64,000 bases of DNA, taken from NCBI GenBank assembly GCA_947652605.1, contig OX393576.1:54536966-54600965 (forward strand). Direction: 5' to 3'. A program made the translations under genes and the position numbers. Shown in pieces: positions 45,556 to 58,169 of this stretch (the first letter of the stretch is position 1; every line of letters starts with the position of its first letter). Below the pieces are notes generated by a model. It was not told the origin of the DNA, did no database searches, and saw only the letters and a list, made by a program, of their open reading frames with translations. This DNA comes from Elmis aenea. Taxonomy: Eukaryota > Arthropoda > Insecta > Coleoptera > Elmidae.

Positions 45556-46418
45556 TTCTAAAATATTTTTGGGGCATCGCTCTCAAAGATATACGACATA
45601 TTTCATAAGAAAATATCGAGTTTTGCTGACGATACATTAATGCATATTTCATCATTAGTAGCTTAGATAGATTTATATTTAGATTTAAAAATCTTTTGAT
45701 AAATAAATTCAGGTCTGATGAAGCATATCCCAAAGTGCAGCTAACATGATTAAATTAAACCATTTCTAAAAAATTAACTCTTGAGCAATAAAACTCTTTC
45801 TTAAGTTATACTTTCTCACATTAATTATGTATTACCAAAAAGTATCAATATAACAAAAAGTTATACTTAGCAGAAAAATCTGACTGAACGCTCATCAAAG
45901 TAATATGACCCGTCATCTCAAAGTAACCTGACATTTTTGTACTAATATCAGATTTTGAAATGACTTAAGCAGAACAAGTGAAGCATTAAGTGTTACTACT
46001 CATTACAATATACTTCTTTGGTAATAAAAACGCTGTCTGGCCTTGAATACTTCAGTTTTGCTTATTTAATTGTAGTTTAATTGCAGTGGGTGCTGTGGGA
46101 TTTGCAAAGCGTTTAAATATTATCTACTATTTCCGATGGAGAAATATATGAATAGGCTCCAATAGTTTCATACAATCTTTACTATTACAATGATAAAGAT
46201 AAACTTATTTCTTTTCGCAAATATAACCAAAAAATGATAAACTTATTACAAACAGTTTGGGTAACTTCAAGAAGTAATTAATTTTTCAGCCTTCCTTGCA
46301 AAAGATAATCAGCATAGACCGGATGATCACTGCTTAATTTGATAGGAAAAAAAACTATTTTCTAAGGAATAATTATCTTGGTACTAAAATGAGATTGGAA
46401 ACTATTATTAAATAAGAT
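45556..46418. other. Gene-free spacer downstream of obst-B
   Basis: AT-rich; no feature supported. Confidence 0.4.
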
Positions 46419-46424
46419 TTTTAT
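46419..46424 (-). terminator. Candidate polyadenylation signal of obst-B
   Basis: AATAAA on the minus strand 57 nt after the obst-B stop codon (46481). It is the nearest canonical signal; use is inferred. Confidence 0.45.
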
Positions 46425-46480
46425 TAAAAAAATTGTTGAACCAACATGGCCTAACTATTTACAATCTAATAATATTAAAT

Positions 46481-49400
46481 TTATACTCCTGGCTCTTCTA
46501 TCTCCACCGGTCGGGGCTGCGTCCTTTTCGAGGGCCTTCTGCGTGACACAAAAGGAGTTGTGACCTTCGGTTTAGGTCTGAGTGTAGGAGGATTTTCTAG
46601 AGCTAACAATTGCGCATCGGTCAGCTGTCCTTTGTACCAATCGACGCTGAAAAACGTGTCGATGAGAAAAACGTTCGCATCGTGTGTGACATTTGTAAAG
46701 TTTAAAATTAATGTAGTTTTAAGAATGTTAACCTCTGTTTCTTTATGTCAAGGAAAACTTGTCTAGAGTACCAATCCAAGTAATTTTTTCCCTTAATTAT
46801 ATGCTAAAGATAGAGGAAATGATTTTAATAGTTCGCGTCTTACCATTCGGGCACTTTGCGAGACCACTCGCAACGTTTGTGTTCATCGTCAAAGACCTGA
46901 CCTAGTTTACATCCATTACGGCGGGGAGTGTCACCATTTATGCAGACGTAGAAGAACTGGCAGTCGTCAGGGTCGGCATATCTTGGGTGGGTCTGTCCTA
47001 TCGACTGGTTCACCTTAGGGCACTGGAACTGGAATACCTCTACAGGAAGGAAATAATTAAATTTAACATTAAGATCACGGAGAAAGATCCTAATTTGGTT
47101 GATATTAATCTCATGAAATTTGGTATTGACAAAACCAAATAAAATTTCGAAAAAATTAAACTTAAAGATAAACTCGAATTTTGTTTACCAAAAATTTACA
47201 TATGCATGTTATACAATAATCTACCTAGCCATGAAAAACAAAAGTAACCTTTCCTCCATTCAGAAACTTGAATTGATTGATTTATAAAATTGTGATCAGC
47301 CAATAGGTAGACGCAGTGTGGGACGCCCTTTGATGAGGACAGTTGAGCCGGAATAGGCCACTGAGCCTAAACCGCGATGATGATAATGTTAATGATCATA
47401 GTTTATGTGTCTTGAGAAGGACTTAAATTCATCTCAAGTATAGAAGTTTTGTAAACATTTTTGACAAAAGAGGGCAATGAACCTAAACTTATACACAAAA
47501 GAATTACAGCTATGTGTAAGGACGACTCCAACATACTTTCAAGAAAAAAGCTCACTTAAGCAATTTAATTAGGCAAATAAGTAATTCCAGATTTTTCAAT
47601 AGCTGAAATACATTTAGAAGCAAGAACCGGAGTATCTAACGATAAGGAAAGTTAAAAATGTGTTGATGACTAATCGCCGACTGAGAGTCTCTATTATCAC
47701 CAAGGTAAGTTAATGTTTCGGATGCAACAGATCTAATCATTTTACACAATAATTAGGGTGTGAAAAAAATGTCTAGGCATTGAATACTGGCACTGCTCAC
47801 GCCAGAGCAAAAAGGACATTTCTTAAGAAAACTTTAATGCCATTAGATATACAGGGTGTTTCTGTGATTATGTTTTAACAATTAAGGGAAGATAGATGAG
47901 ATCATTTGTGATACTTTTTGCCAATAAACCAATGGTCGGAAATGCATCCCCTCGGAGTTGCAAGCTGAAAAATCGATTTAAAAAAATGCACTTTTCATCT
48001 TAAATGTTGTTATTAAATGCGAGAAACGAGAAAAACTAGTACCTACTTCTAACAACAAATTCATTAAAAAAAAAACAATTCAACAGAAGCTGCTCGAATT
48101 TCCTGCTCTCAGATTCCATACAAGTGCAACAACGCAATAGGTTTATGTTGATATTTTCAAAGACGTCTTGCATTGTTTGGACGTACAGATGCAGCGGCAA
48201 TTCTGACCGCCAGATCTTCCTCGAACCGTACTGATGTCTCATAAATAAAGCTCTTCATGTGCCCCCACAAGAATAAATCTAATGGAGTCAAATCTGGTGA
48301 CCGAGCAGGTCATGCGATTGGACCTCCACGTTTTCGCTTCTTCGGCCTGTAATTCCGAGGGAATGCATTTTTAACCATTGGTTTATTGGCCAAAAATATC
48401 ACAAATTACATCCTCTATCTACCATAAACGTTAAAAAAGGTCACGAAAACACCCTGTATACATTTTGTCAAGATTTATGATTGGTAACGTGCCCTAATAT
48501 TTCACTGGTACCTTCCTACAAAACCAAAGTATGCTGTGGGTTCATAAGGACTCCCCACGTCTACAAAAGGCCAAAACCCAATCTTCAGCGGATGAAATTG
48601 CGGCTACACTTTTTTAAGATGCGTTAAAAATCTTATTATCTGAATGTACGCAGAAGAGCTCCACAATTATAGAAGTTTATGGTAGAACTATTCAAAATTT
48701 ATAAATTGCTCAACAAGAGTTGGCACCAAATTTTTATCAACAAACAATAATTACCTACTTTTCACAATAATTGCAATGTGCATAGAGCTCATGAAGTTTA
48801 ACAAATTAGCCAAAATCTTAGTTATATTTAGTTAAGGTGTCCTCCACCCAGTTCTGTATTGTTTCATGTCAGGTAGATTACTTACAAATTTTCGCTAGCA
48901 AGTAAAATTACACCTGACACTTGATTATCTGAAATATTGAAATATAAAGAACGCGGTATAATTTACTTACTATACTGCTACCTATAACTAAATTTGTCTT
49001 TGCTTTATGATAATAGGTAAATTTCAATAGTTTTAGTGACACGAAAATGAAATACGTGACTGAAAACCGATAATTCAAAAAAATGTATATTTTTGCCAAA
49101 AACATTTGGGAACATTTTAACCGTCTTAAACAAAATACGTAGTGAGTAATGAAGCACTAACTAGGACATAAGCTGAAATCACCATTATCAAGAAATAAAA
49201 TCATATAAGTACCTATAGTGCGTCTTTTAATACAAAATACTTATAAATAATTGTTAATCGTAAAATATATGAAATTTGTGCAAATATATGTTAATCAAAA
49301 CCAAAAATCAAATTATTGTATTAAAATCATCAATAATATAAGCAAAATCCCAAGGTTACTACGCATTACTACTGGAAACTTTAACGGTAGATGAACACAC

Positions 49401-52400
49401 GAACCTGATTCTATAATATAAATTTAAAATAACTGCATAAACAGCATCTCAATCAAGTAACAACAAAATTATTTTTCTATGAACTGCAATCACAAGAGCT
49501 TTCTAAAAGTTTTTTTGCCTTCTTTGTGCAGACCACAAATTTATTTATTTATACAAAAAAGCGATCTGGGAGATTGATTCGCAGAAATCTCAAGGTACTT
49601 AATTAAAACTTGATTTACACAGATTTAACCACCTTAAAGAATAAGACGTTTTCTGGGAATATGTTATGTAAAACATGCATAAAAACGCCATCTCTAAGTA
49701 ATTTTAGAAGTATAACCTTCTTTTTTTTAATTAAAATTTATGCACAGTTTAGGTACCTATAACCTAACAGTAATTTTATAAAACGAAATGACATTATTTG
49801 TGTTTAAAAAACTTATAACTGGTGATGCTTATTACAGATACTAAGTATGTTGACACATTAAGAGTTGAATTTACTCAGGGTGAAAACGAATAAAATTTTA
49901 CAATGTAGGTAAATATCAAAAATAAACATCTAAATATAAATCATAGTAGTTAAAAATTTACTAATTTTAATGCATTTACCTTCTGAAGAACAACCCTTCT
50001 TTTTGGCTTCGTCAGGCCATGTACAAATTCCTGTTTTCATATTGTACACGAGACCAACGGGGCAAGTAATCATATTGAATGCGCCATCTACACAATAGTA
50101 AAATTTATCACAGATATTTTCCTGTTCATGTGCGAAATAGCCGTGTTTCCTTGGGCAGTTTTGGCTGGGTTGTGGAGTTTCTACGGAAAAATAAAAAACA
50201 ATGTATTGGTAAACCAAACAAAAAAACGGTTTTATTAACAAAAAAATCAAGAGTCACATATTTTTATTTTGCGAAAATTAAAGTGCTTTTATTTAATAAA
50301 ATTGCAAGAATGAGGTAAACATTCCTTTTAATAGCAAATTTTAACGATAGGCCGACACAAACCTCTTATCAAATTCTACACACTTTTTAAGTAGATACAT
50401 TGTAGAAGAAACTTGTCATTCATGTAGCTAAATTAGCTATGCTATAAAGCAGGGACTGAGAACGGAACGAAAACGAAAACGTTAAACGACTTTAACCGAA
50501 TTTTTTTTAAGAACGAAAACAAAACCGAAAACGAAATTATTTTTTTTTCGTTCAAGAACGAAAACGAAATAAATATTTTCCAAAACCGGTTTTAACCGGT
50601 TTTGTCGCTATTTCAATTTTATTTGTTAAACACAAACGCGAATTTACCTTCTGTGCTGGGGACACTCCACGAGGCAGTAAAAAATCTCACTTGAAATAAG
50701 TGAGCTTCACTTTTCTCCATATATTTACGTGAATATGTATTAACAACTTTATTGTTTATACTTGCAATTTCGTGTAACACAATTAACGGTACCTACAGAT
50801 ATTCTCTATTTCTAATTTGTTTTTTAGATCATCAATATAGAATATACACTTGATTGGTTATATATTATCAATGTGTATGTTTTATTTGCGTTTAGACATA
50901 ATAATAGTAAAATTTATTCTTACTTCGAAAAGGACTAATGTAAAAAAAGATTTATAGGAAGATGTGTTGCTAGTAAGGTTTAACGGAATGTGAAAATGTA
51001 TATTGTATGGTATGTACAAACTATAAAGTTAAAATATATTTCAAGTTATTATAAGTTTTTTTTTAATATCTTTTTTATTTATAACATTTAGAAAATTATC
51101 CACTTGAATTCATTCTTTTGTCTTTTTAAATAATTACAGCAGGATCTTATTTAATTCAAATGCATAGATTTTTAGTACTAAAACAAATTTAAAACAGCAC
51201 TCGCTATATTTTCATAGGTTTAGATAAAGATCGTGTGTCTAATTTAACCTAATCACGTTGTGTTTTTGCACCTTACGGGTGTTAAACTTAATAAAATGGT
51301 TAAATGTTAAAGTGTTTAACGATTTGGTAAATTTAATATGGCGATGGTTCGCCAGTCTAAAATATGCTGTCCGTGAGCATCATACCCCATCGTCATCGTT
51401 TATATTTTAGTTGAGACGCAAATATTGTTATCGTATTTATAGAGGGTTGTGGTGACTAGAAAAAAAATTGATTTTTTGACGACAAAAAAAATATTGTAAA
51501 ACCGGTTTTAACCGTTATTATTTCTGTTCACGAAAACGAAAAAAGAATGTTTTCGGTTAGGACGAAAAGAACGAAAACGATAATTTCGTTTTCGTTCCGA
51601 ACAGAAACGAACGGAATTTTTTTCGTTTTTTGTCCCTGCTATAAAGTAAAAGATCCTACGAACATTGTATTTTTAATGTTAGAACTAAGGTTTCAAGACA
51701 AAATAATCCTATTATAAAATTTTCAATTTTTAATTTGTAGTTTCTTGAATATAAAAGTCATTTACTTTTTTATATTTTCTAAGAAACGTGTTTAAAACAT
51801 TTTAACTTATAATAAGGTCATTTGCCGTTTTTAAACTAATCACTTTTAATGCAAATATTATTTTAGCATTGACCTTAAAAATAAGATTTCTAAAACGAAA
51901 GATGTTAATTGTGCTTAAACACTTTGGAAACTACTAGTAGTCTACGGTCAAGTGCAGGAATTCCTTTCGGTTCATTGAAGCTGAAAGAAAAAAAAACAAA
52001 CAAAAGAAGTAGGATTTTTTTGCAAGTGTACCTACTCGCAGCAGAATAATTTTGCAATTTGTCATTAGATTCACTGGATTCGTAGGCAACCTTGGTGATT
52101 GAACAATCTAAAATCTTGTCTTGTATAGTACACAGGATGGTCTATAGAAATTTTAATTTTGCCTGATAGTTACTTATTTTTAACATCATTTTAACAAATT
52201 TTGGGTTAAACTTTGGCCAAAGCGTTAGGCTATTATTAAGAACCTTAAAATGTTTGCCTATTGCTTTCAGAGGATCAATATATTTCTTAACACTCGAGCC
52301 GGCGCTTAAAGTACCCCAGTTTTATGGTTCAATGTTCAATGTAGTAACTCTTTCTAAATCTAATCGTAAAAGACTTTGTGTATTCTTTCAGTGTAATTTT

Positions 52401-55400
52401 GACATCCTATTGACAAGAGAAAAAAATCAAAAAATCGATTACGTCCTAGCCGTTTAAGCTAGAGCTATCAAACTTGGCCGAAATGTTTAGGTGTTTTCCA
52501 TTGACTTTGTGGGATAATAAGAAAGAAAACACGTAATTGAAAGTATGATTTATAGTCAGGTCATCCGCTTATCATCTTCAGAATTTTTTTCTCTGGAATA
52601 AAATTGAAAATGTCATTCGTCCATAAGAAAGTACGACTTAAGAGGAAAAAATTCGTCCCTCTTTGTTTTTTGCTATAAACGTAGCCGTTTTCGAGAAAAT
52701 TAGCGCTAAACATGCATCGACAAATACACCTCAAATATTTTTTTTGCTAAACTTAGTTGGCTAATGTCATGCTTGACTTAAGGCTTGTTCATAATTAAGC
52801 GGATGACCTGACTATAAATCATACTTCCAATTACATGTGTTCTTTCTAATTATCCCACAAAGTCAATAGGAAACACCTAAACATTTCGGCCAAGTTTGAT
52901 AGCTCTAACTTAAACGGCTAGGACGTAATCGATTTTTTGATTTTTTTTTCTTGCAACTTTGGAGGTCTTTAACTTTGAAAGGAAGCATTTTCGGATAACA
53001 AAATATTTGACAAATGGTCATCATTTTTACTCAGGAATATGCACCTACTTTTTGGCGGTGTATAATTGAGACACCCTGTATATCTAGTAATAATATTTGT
53101 TTTACAAAGAAATATCATTATAGGTTGTATTTGTAAAACATAAAGATCATATTAATAAAAAATAAGACAATAATACTATTATACACAGCAGTTATTAGTT
53201 TTAAAAGATGCTATTAAGTGGTGTAAAAATAAGGGGCGCGCCCGCTCGAGGGTTAAAGCATGTTTGCTCTAAAATTATATAAATGCGTGTCACGTCACCA
53301 TACTAAATATTTTTGATAGTCTTATTACTTGTGAGTCTAATAAACCATAGATTTTTAAAAATTGTTTGATTTCTTTAAAGATATACACAAAACAGATAAG
53401 ACTTACGTAAACATACTAAACTAAGAATATATGAACCGAAAATAGCCCAGCGACAGTGAAAAACAATAAAAATTCGAGGTTGATGGTGCGGTGTATAATC
53501 TACTTTTGTCATTACATTTTTTTTTTTCATTGTTATAAGCCTTATACAATATCATAATAAAACAACTGCTTATGCTTCTAGTAACATATTGTTATACTTC
53601 TATTCACGGTTCTTTACAAAATGAGGTTTTATCCCATCTGCATTCCCTGAAAAATCTATCAATTTTAAACTGTCCCTATCGTGGCAAGAATGTGATCTGA
53701 TAAATATTGGCAAGAGACGATTTGGATTTAAACTCCTCAATTATTTGCCACTTGTTACTTATGCATCAACATTTGTCATTCTACTTACGCAGCTTAGGCC
53801 TTTGTGTGCAATCAATGTTGAATGGAAGGTCGCATTTTTCATACTCAGAGCTATAGTCATTGAAGACCTGACCATCTGGGCACAGTTTTTCAGTGATTGC
53901 TCCTTCGGTACACGCATAATACTTATCACATTGCTCTGCGTCGGCGAAAAATCCGTTTGGCTCAGGACATTGGTCTGTGGTTTCGTCGTCGTCACCTTTT
54001 TGAACAGCAGTTCCACCTCCTGGATGTTTTTCTTGGCGCCTTCTGCTCTGTTCAGCAGCTTGCTGTTTCCTATTTAATGAAGCATATTTTTCAGCAGCGG
54101 CTACAAAGCCTGAAAAATAAAAATCATTTTGAAATCACTTGTTAAGATACACTCAATTTAATTGAGCAATTGCTATTCATGGACACTTGTTCTAATTTTA
54201 TACGCTTTCACGTTGGGGTAATATAAAGTAATTATTCTCAAAGTTAAAGAGTTTCCTTTGGTACTTTTAGGCAAAGCAATCAGTGACTTTTAATACATAT
54301 TTTAACACTAGCATATTTAGAAAGTTCGTGATTTGGTGAAAAACGATCTCAATAAATAATTAGAGCATTACAAATGCAACTAAAAGCGTAATTTCTTTTT
54401 GTAAAATTTGTTGACTTTTTGTATAGTTGCTTCTTTAAAAAATATTTCTGGTAATTGTATGTATGGTTATATATTTGTAATGTGCCCTTAAATCGATAAA
54501 CAAATTTTAATTTAATTGTCATGTAAAAGACAGTAGATGTTGACTCAATAAACGATTAATATATAAATTACAACATTTGGGGAAAGTAATTTAATATTTT
54601 TCTTAAATTTAAATAAACCATTTAACGACTAACAGATGTCTTTACAAATAAATATGTTTTAAACAAGCTTTTAAAGATAATTCATTGTTACTTGATAAGC
54701 GATATGATAAAAAAATATTGATGATTGTTCAAATTTGACTTTTCTCGAGACATTTTGTTAAACCAACTAAAGTTTGTATAAAATTGTATTCCGTCCATTG
54801 TGGTATCACAAAAATAGCTGCATACCTTCTCATACATAAACGGAAACAATAAAGTTTATAACATAACAGTTAGTTTTTGCTTTCTATATAAATACTTACG
54901 TAACGTTTGGTAATATATTCATCAACAGCGCTATGTGTACTTCCAGAGATTTATAACTGAGATTTTAATGCAGTGGTTTCCAACCTGTTTGTACCTTCGC
55001 CCCCCTTTTTCATAAAAAAAAATTTGCGCCCCCCTCACTTTTCGTTTCACTCTTATTTCATAAATACTGTTCTAATATAATAATTATTTAATTGGCTATA
55101 CAAAACAATATACCATATTCTGTAAAAATAAAGTTCTTATTGTTTGTTTGTATTCAAAAATAATATTTTGGTAACAGCTGCGCGCCCCCCTTGTAATAGT
55201 CTCGCGCCCCACTAGGGGGGCGCGCCCCACAGGTTGGCAACCATTGTTTTAATGCAAGAGCTTTAATATTCAAACAATGAAATTTAATAAAATGTGTCAA
55301 TAAATTCTATGACAAATAAAATAAATGTGCACTAAAAAAATGTATGGTCGATATTTGGTCAAAAATCAATTACTTTCATTTTACTCAACAATCTTGCTTA

Positions 55401-57199
55401 ATTTTTTTTTTAATTTTGAAAAAGTCCACGGTATCGTATTTTGTAATGACATCAGTTACTATGGATTTGTAAAGAAAAAGTGTTTGAGCTTAGTTACACC
55501 AGTCTTTTAAAACCGCCCATTTTTGCTGTAGGAAGTTAAATTTTCAGGGTCATCTAATTGGCTTTATTGAAAGACAACAAGTAATTATAAAGATATCAAT
55601 TTTGTATTTTTCATATAATATTGCATGAAATACAAACTCGAAAAATACTTCTTTACACAATATGATTATATAATACACTAACAAAAGCATGATAAATGTC
55701 TGTAATTCGCTGCAATGATTAATTTTCGTGATGAAATTAGAAACCATAAAATATATTTACACTTAATATAAATATCAAGTCGTTAAATTATGTTCACTTT
55801 GCTAAAAGCTTTAATTTCTAATTTTCCAAACATTAAAAATGTGTTTGTGAAAGATAAATAACATAATTACTTAAAATAAAAATTTAAAAACCCTTGTCAG
55901 ATGAAAGACTAACAAAAAGGTTATATGGAAGAAGGGCACAAAAAAGGGCAGACCAAAATGAACATGGAAGAAGAGCATAAAAGAAGCAGCAGTCCAAAAG
56001 GAAATACCATGTGGGAGTACATAAGAAACTCAGCCCAAAATATTAGGAAGAGCCGATAGTTATAAATACCTACAAGAAATTAAAACTCAACTTAAATGGT
56101 CTTATACTTCACAGTAAAAAGACTTTGTTTGGATTCAGAGAGGGAGAAAGAAGAACGCACTGACGGACACAATCTACAGATTGAGTCGGATTCGCGGATG
56201 GCCATCTCTTATTACTAGAGAGTTTTAATTTGGTAAAGCTGCTAAATTTTATGCTGATTTATAATTAATGTCAAATTTTAACATTACGCTCTATATCTAA
56301 CAATGAAATAGAATCCAATGGTCGCCGTGGAATATTAATTTGCTGGACCAAAACTTGACATTGTGTTTTGTAAAATAAGCAATCGTTGATTTCTAAGCCA
56401 CTAATTTGGATCCAAAAAAAAAACGCCCATAAAAGCATTTATAAATTTTCCAAAAGTTAAAGTTACCTTTTGATTAATAATTGTTCACCACTGAAACACT
56501 AACAGTACGAGGTTTTGTGGTTGATTATTGTTTGCATTTCTAACATTTCTGAAAATGATGCAGATTTACGACAACTAAGATTTTTAAGGAAATTTCCCAA
56601 GCAATGGAAATATTTATTCTAGCATCCATACGAATTAAACTAGAGTTTAAGTTGATTCTTCTTCAAAACAGTTTTATGTAAGGACTTAATTGTGTGTCTC
56701 TAGGTACAACTAAAGCTTAAATATATTATTTTACTCATTATGTCGACATTTTTCTTTTAGCAACTTGTGTCTGTGAACATATTGCCATAACACAAACGTT
56801 TTAACAATTTCACTAAATAAATTCTACAAGTTAACAAACAATGCATGAATGTAGTAGTTGACCTTTAAGTTGATCACTTAAAAAATCACTTTCACATTGC
56901 ACAGGCCGTTATTTCGCATACAAATGATGCGAAGAGTTTACGAAACTAGGAAGACTTGAAATTCTTATGTTTTTTAAATATTTATGAACTAAGTTAATTT
57001 AGTCCATCAATAAATCTGTTTGCTATGAATATATTTCTCAACCAGTTTTTTTATGAAACCGCGCGTTATTAGGTGACATTTAAGAAGAAAGAGATGGACC
57101 ATCGACTCGTTTACGTGTATAAGTTAATGTGAAGTGCTAAGAATATTTTTACTTACCGATAACACAGAGGAGGACCACCACGTTCAAGACTCGCGCCAT
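46481..57199 (-). CDS. obst-B: Obstructor-B (CPAP3-B), chitin-binding cuticle protein, 308 aa
   Basis: A secreted cuticle protein with three CBM14 domains. Exons (minus) are 57199-57157, 54109-53789, 50180-49980, 47039-46844 and 46646-46481. Introns 1-3 are phase 1 and intron 4 is phase 2, all GT/AG. Signal peptide is about 1-20 (MARVLNVVVLLCVIGFVAAA). A charged Q/E/R/K-rich linker (21-60) precedes domains at 62-115, 130-185 and 195-254, all with six cysteines. Signature motifs EKLCPDGQVFNDYS, LQTPQPSQNCPRKHGYF, FNMITCPVGLVYN, HPRYADPDDCQFFYVC and RRNGCKLGQVFD match obst-B. The last exon is long (166 bp): VDWYKGQLTDAQLLALENP, then a Pro/Arg/Lys-rich tail ending EEPGV. Its introns hold four transposon copies plus fragments. 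It is the first gene of the cluster in transcription order and is divergent from the zinc-finger gene at 61230. Confidence 0.95.
47852..48456 (-). mobile_element. CAGGGTG-ended element with DDE transposase relic (obst-B intron 3)
   Basis: Starts TACAGGGTGTTTCTG and ends ACACCCTGTA, with TA flanks. Inverted blocks inside include AACCAATGGTC-type (about 47929, complemented near 48380). On the minus strand 48336-48157 reads RSPDLTPLDLFLWGHMKSF and FEEDLAVRIAAA, the C-terminal part of a Tc1/mariner-superfamily transposase; an upstream in-frame TGA sits where a tryptophan codon is expected. It gives a superfamily clue for the other CAGGGTG MITEs in this window. Confidence 0.7.
48457..49979. other. 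Rest of obst-B intron 3
   Basis: AT-rich, without recognised coding or repeat features. Confidence 0.4.
50450..51638. mobile_element. hAT-type MITE, 8-bp duplication CTATAAAG (obst-B intron 2)
   Basis: 1189 bp flanked by exact CTATAAAG repeats (50442-50449, 51639-51646). Ends are inverted repeats starting CAGGGAC, followed on both sides by many copies of GAACGAAAACG and an AAAACCGGTTTTAACCG block (about 50583 and 51500, opposite orientation). No transposase; the centre is AT-rich. Confidence 0.9.
52131..53078. mobile_element. Foldback MITE with ~140-bp internal inverted arms (obst-B intron 2)
   Basis: Arms at about 52436-52572 and 52795-52937 are reverse complements with few differences; shared blocks include GATTACGTCCTAGCCGTT, AACTTGGCCGAAATGTTTAG and GTCAGGTCATCCGCTTA. 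Outer ends are CACAGGATGGTCTA and the complement of ACAGGGTGTCTCAA, weakly inverted. No open frame of interest. Confidence 0.65.
53083..53252 (-). repeat. Fragment of the piggyBac-like MITE family
   Basis: The right end GGCGCGCCCGCTCGAGGG abuts an intact TTAA (53253-53256). The reverse complement follows the 29544-30137 copy through CTTATTTTTACAC and TTAGCATCTTT-like blocks. The left part is missing where the element ending at 53078 abuts it. Confidence 0.6.
54971..55246. mobile_element. hAT-type MITE, 276 bp, 8-bp duplication TTTTAATG (obst-B intron 1)
   Basis: Exact TTTTAATG copies flank it (54963-54970, 55247-55254). Inverted ends: CAGTGGTTTCCAACCTGT at the left, complement of CAATGGTTGCCAACCTGT at the right, a classic hAT terminus, followed by C-rich runs. 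Confidence 0.92.
55255..55899. other. Part of obst-B intron 1
   Basis: AT-rich, only short unsupported frames. Confidence 0.4.
55900..56225 (+). pseudogene. LINE 3'-terminal fragment (obst-B intron 1)
   Basis: In one frame reads KKGRPKWTWKKSIKEAA and, after a stop, LGRADSYKYLQEIKTQLKW. This resembles the basic tail (RGRPRKTW type) after the reverse transcriptase in insect LINEs. No RT motifs. Stops and frame changes present. Confidence 0.45.
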
Positions 57200-57206
57200 G
57201 TCTTGT

Positions 57207-57240
57207 AACTAGCGGCCACCGCCGATTTCTATGGCTTATA
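57207..57240 (-). promoter_or_regulatory. Candidate core promoter of obst-B
   Basis: Minus-strand TATAAG at 57240-57235 lies 30 bases upstream of the A (57210) in CTAGTTAC, an initiator-like sequence. This would give only an 11-nt 5' leader before the ATG at 57199, so either the leader is very short or transcription starts elsewhere. Confidence 0.35.
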
Positions 57241-58169
57241 ATGGTTACCCAGTCCAATGGACGTTGCTTGACCTTGCACACAAGAAGTTGGTCGCCACAT
57301 CCATGGCTCTCGACTTCTTGCAAAGTCTTAAAATATTCAAATTTTCATAATAATCATTGGCGACACATAAAACACCATTAGGTATATCCCTGCAAGAATA
57401 GTAAATACCTCAAGACCTTTCCAATTAAAAAAAAAAGAACTTTTTGGGATCCTCTATAAAAATTATTGATACTCTTAGTTAAGTTTAATTAAAATATTTT
57501 ATTTTGTCCATATATTGAGTGTCTCTAAGAAGTTCCCAGACCAGTATACAAGTATACTATTTATTTAAAAAAAGAAAGAGCGCAGGGGATTATTACAAAA
57601 TATTTGGACAGCGTAAATTATTTTTAAATATATTATTAGTTTTTATATATATTCATTTGTTTTTGAATTATTCGATTTTTAAAAATAGTGCATTTAATAT
57701 TCGAACACGTCATCTGAAAGTTCTTAAATTATTTTATTATATGATATATAATTTTACTACGATTAAGAAAATAAAAAGGAGAAGATCATTATTTATATGA
57801 TTTTACCATCGTTAACGAGAAACTTTTTTATTAAAAGGAAAAGGGAAAACATACAACAGGCCTTATTCATATTAAACAACGTTGAAACAAATTAATGTTT
57901 TCATTTTACAGTGCGTAAAAAATCTACAACTTTTTCCCCTAAAATATTTCTGTACTATTAAATACAACCGTATTATTAACGATTTTAAAACCATGTCCAT
58001 TCTGATTATTGTTTATTATCTAGCGTGCCACGGAACTTTTTTTGAAACTTTAAAGCATCACTAAATAGATTTCAGAAAGGTAAACAATTTGTCCAATTTA
58101 AACTCCTTTGAAGCTCTCACCGTTTAAGAGATCCCAATTGTGGCCCTTATAATGTGGACCATCCTGTAT
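57241..58169. other. Spacer upstream of obst-B
   Basis: AT-rich intergenic sequence; short plus-strand frames (57519-58064) have no recognisable features. Confidence 0.4.
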
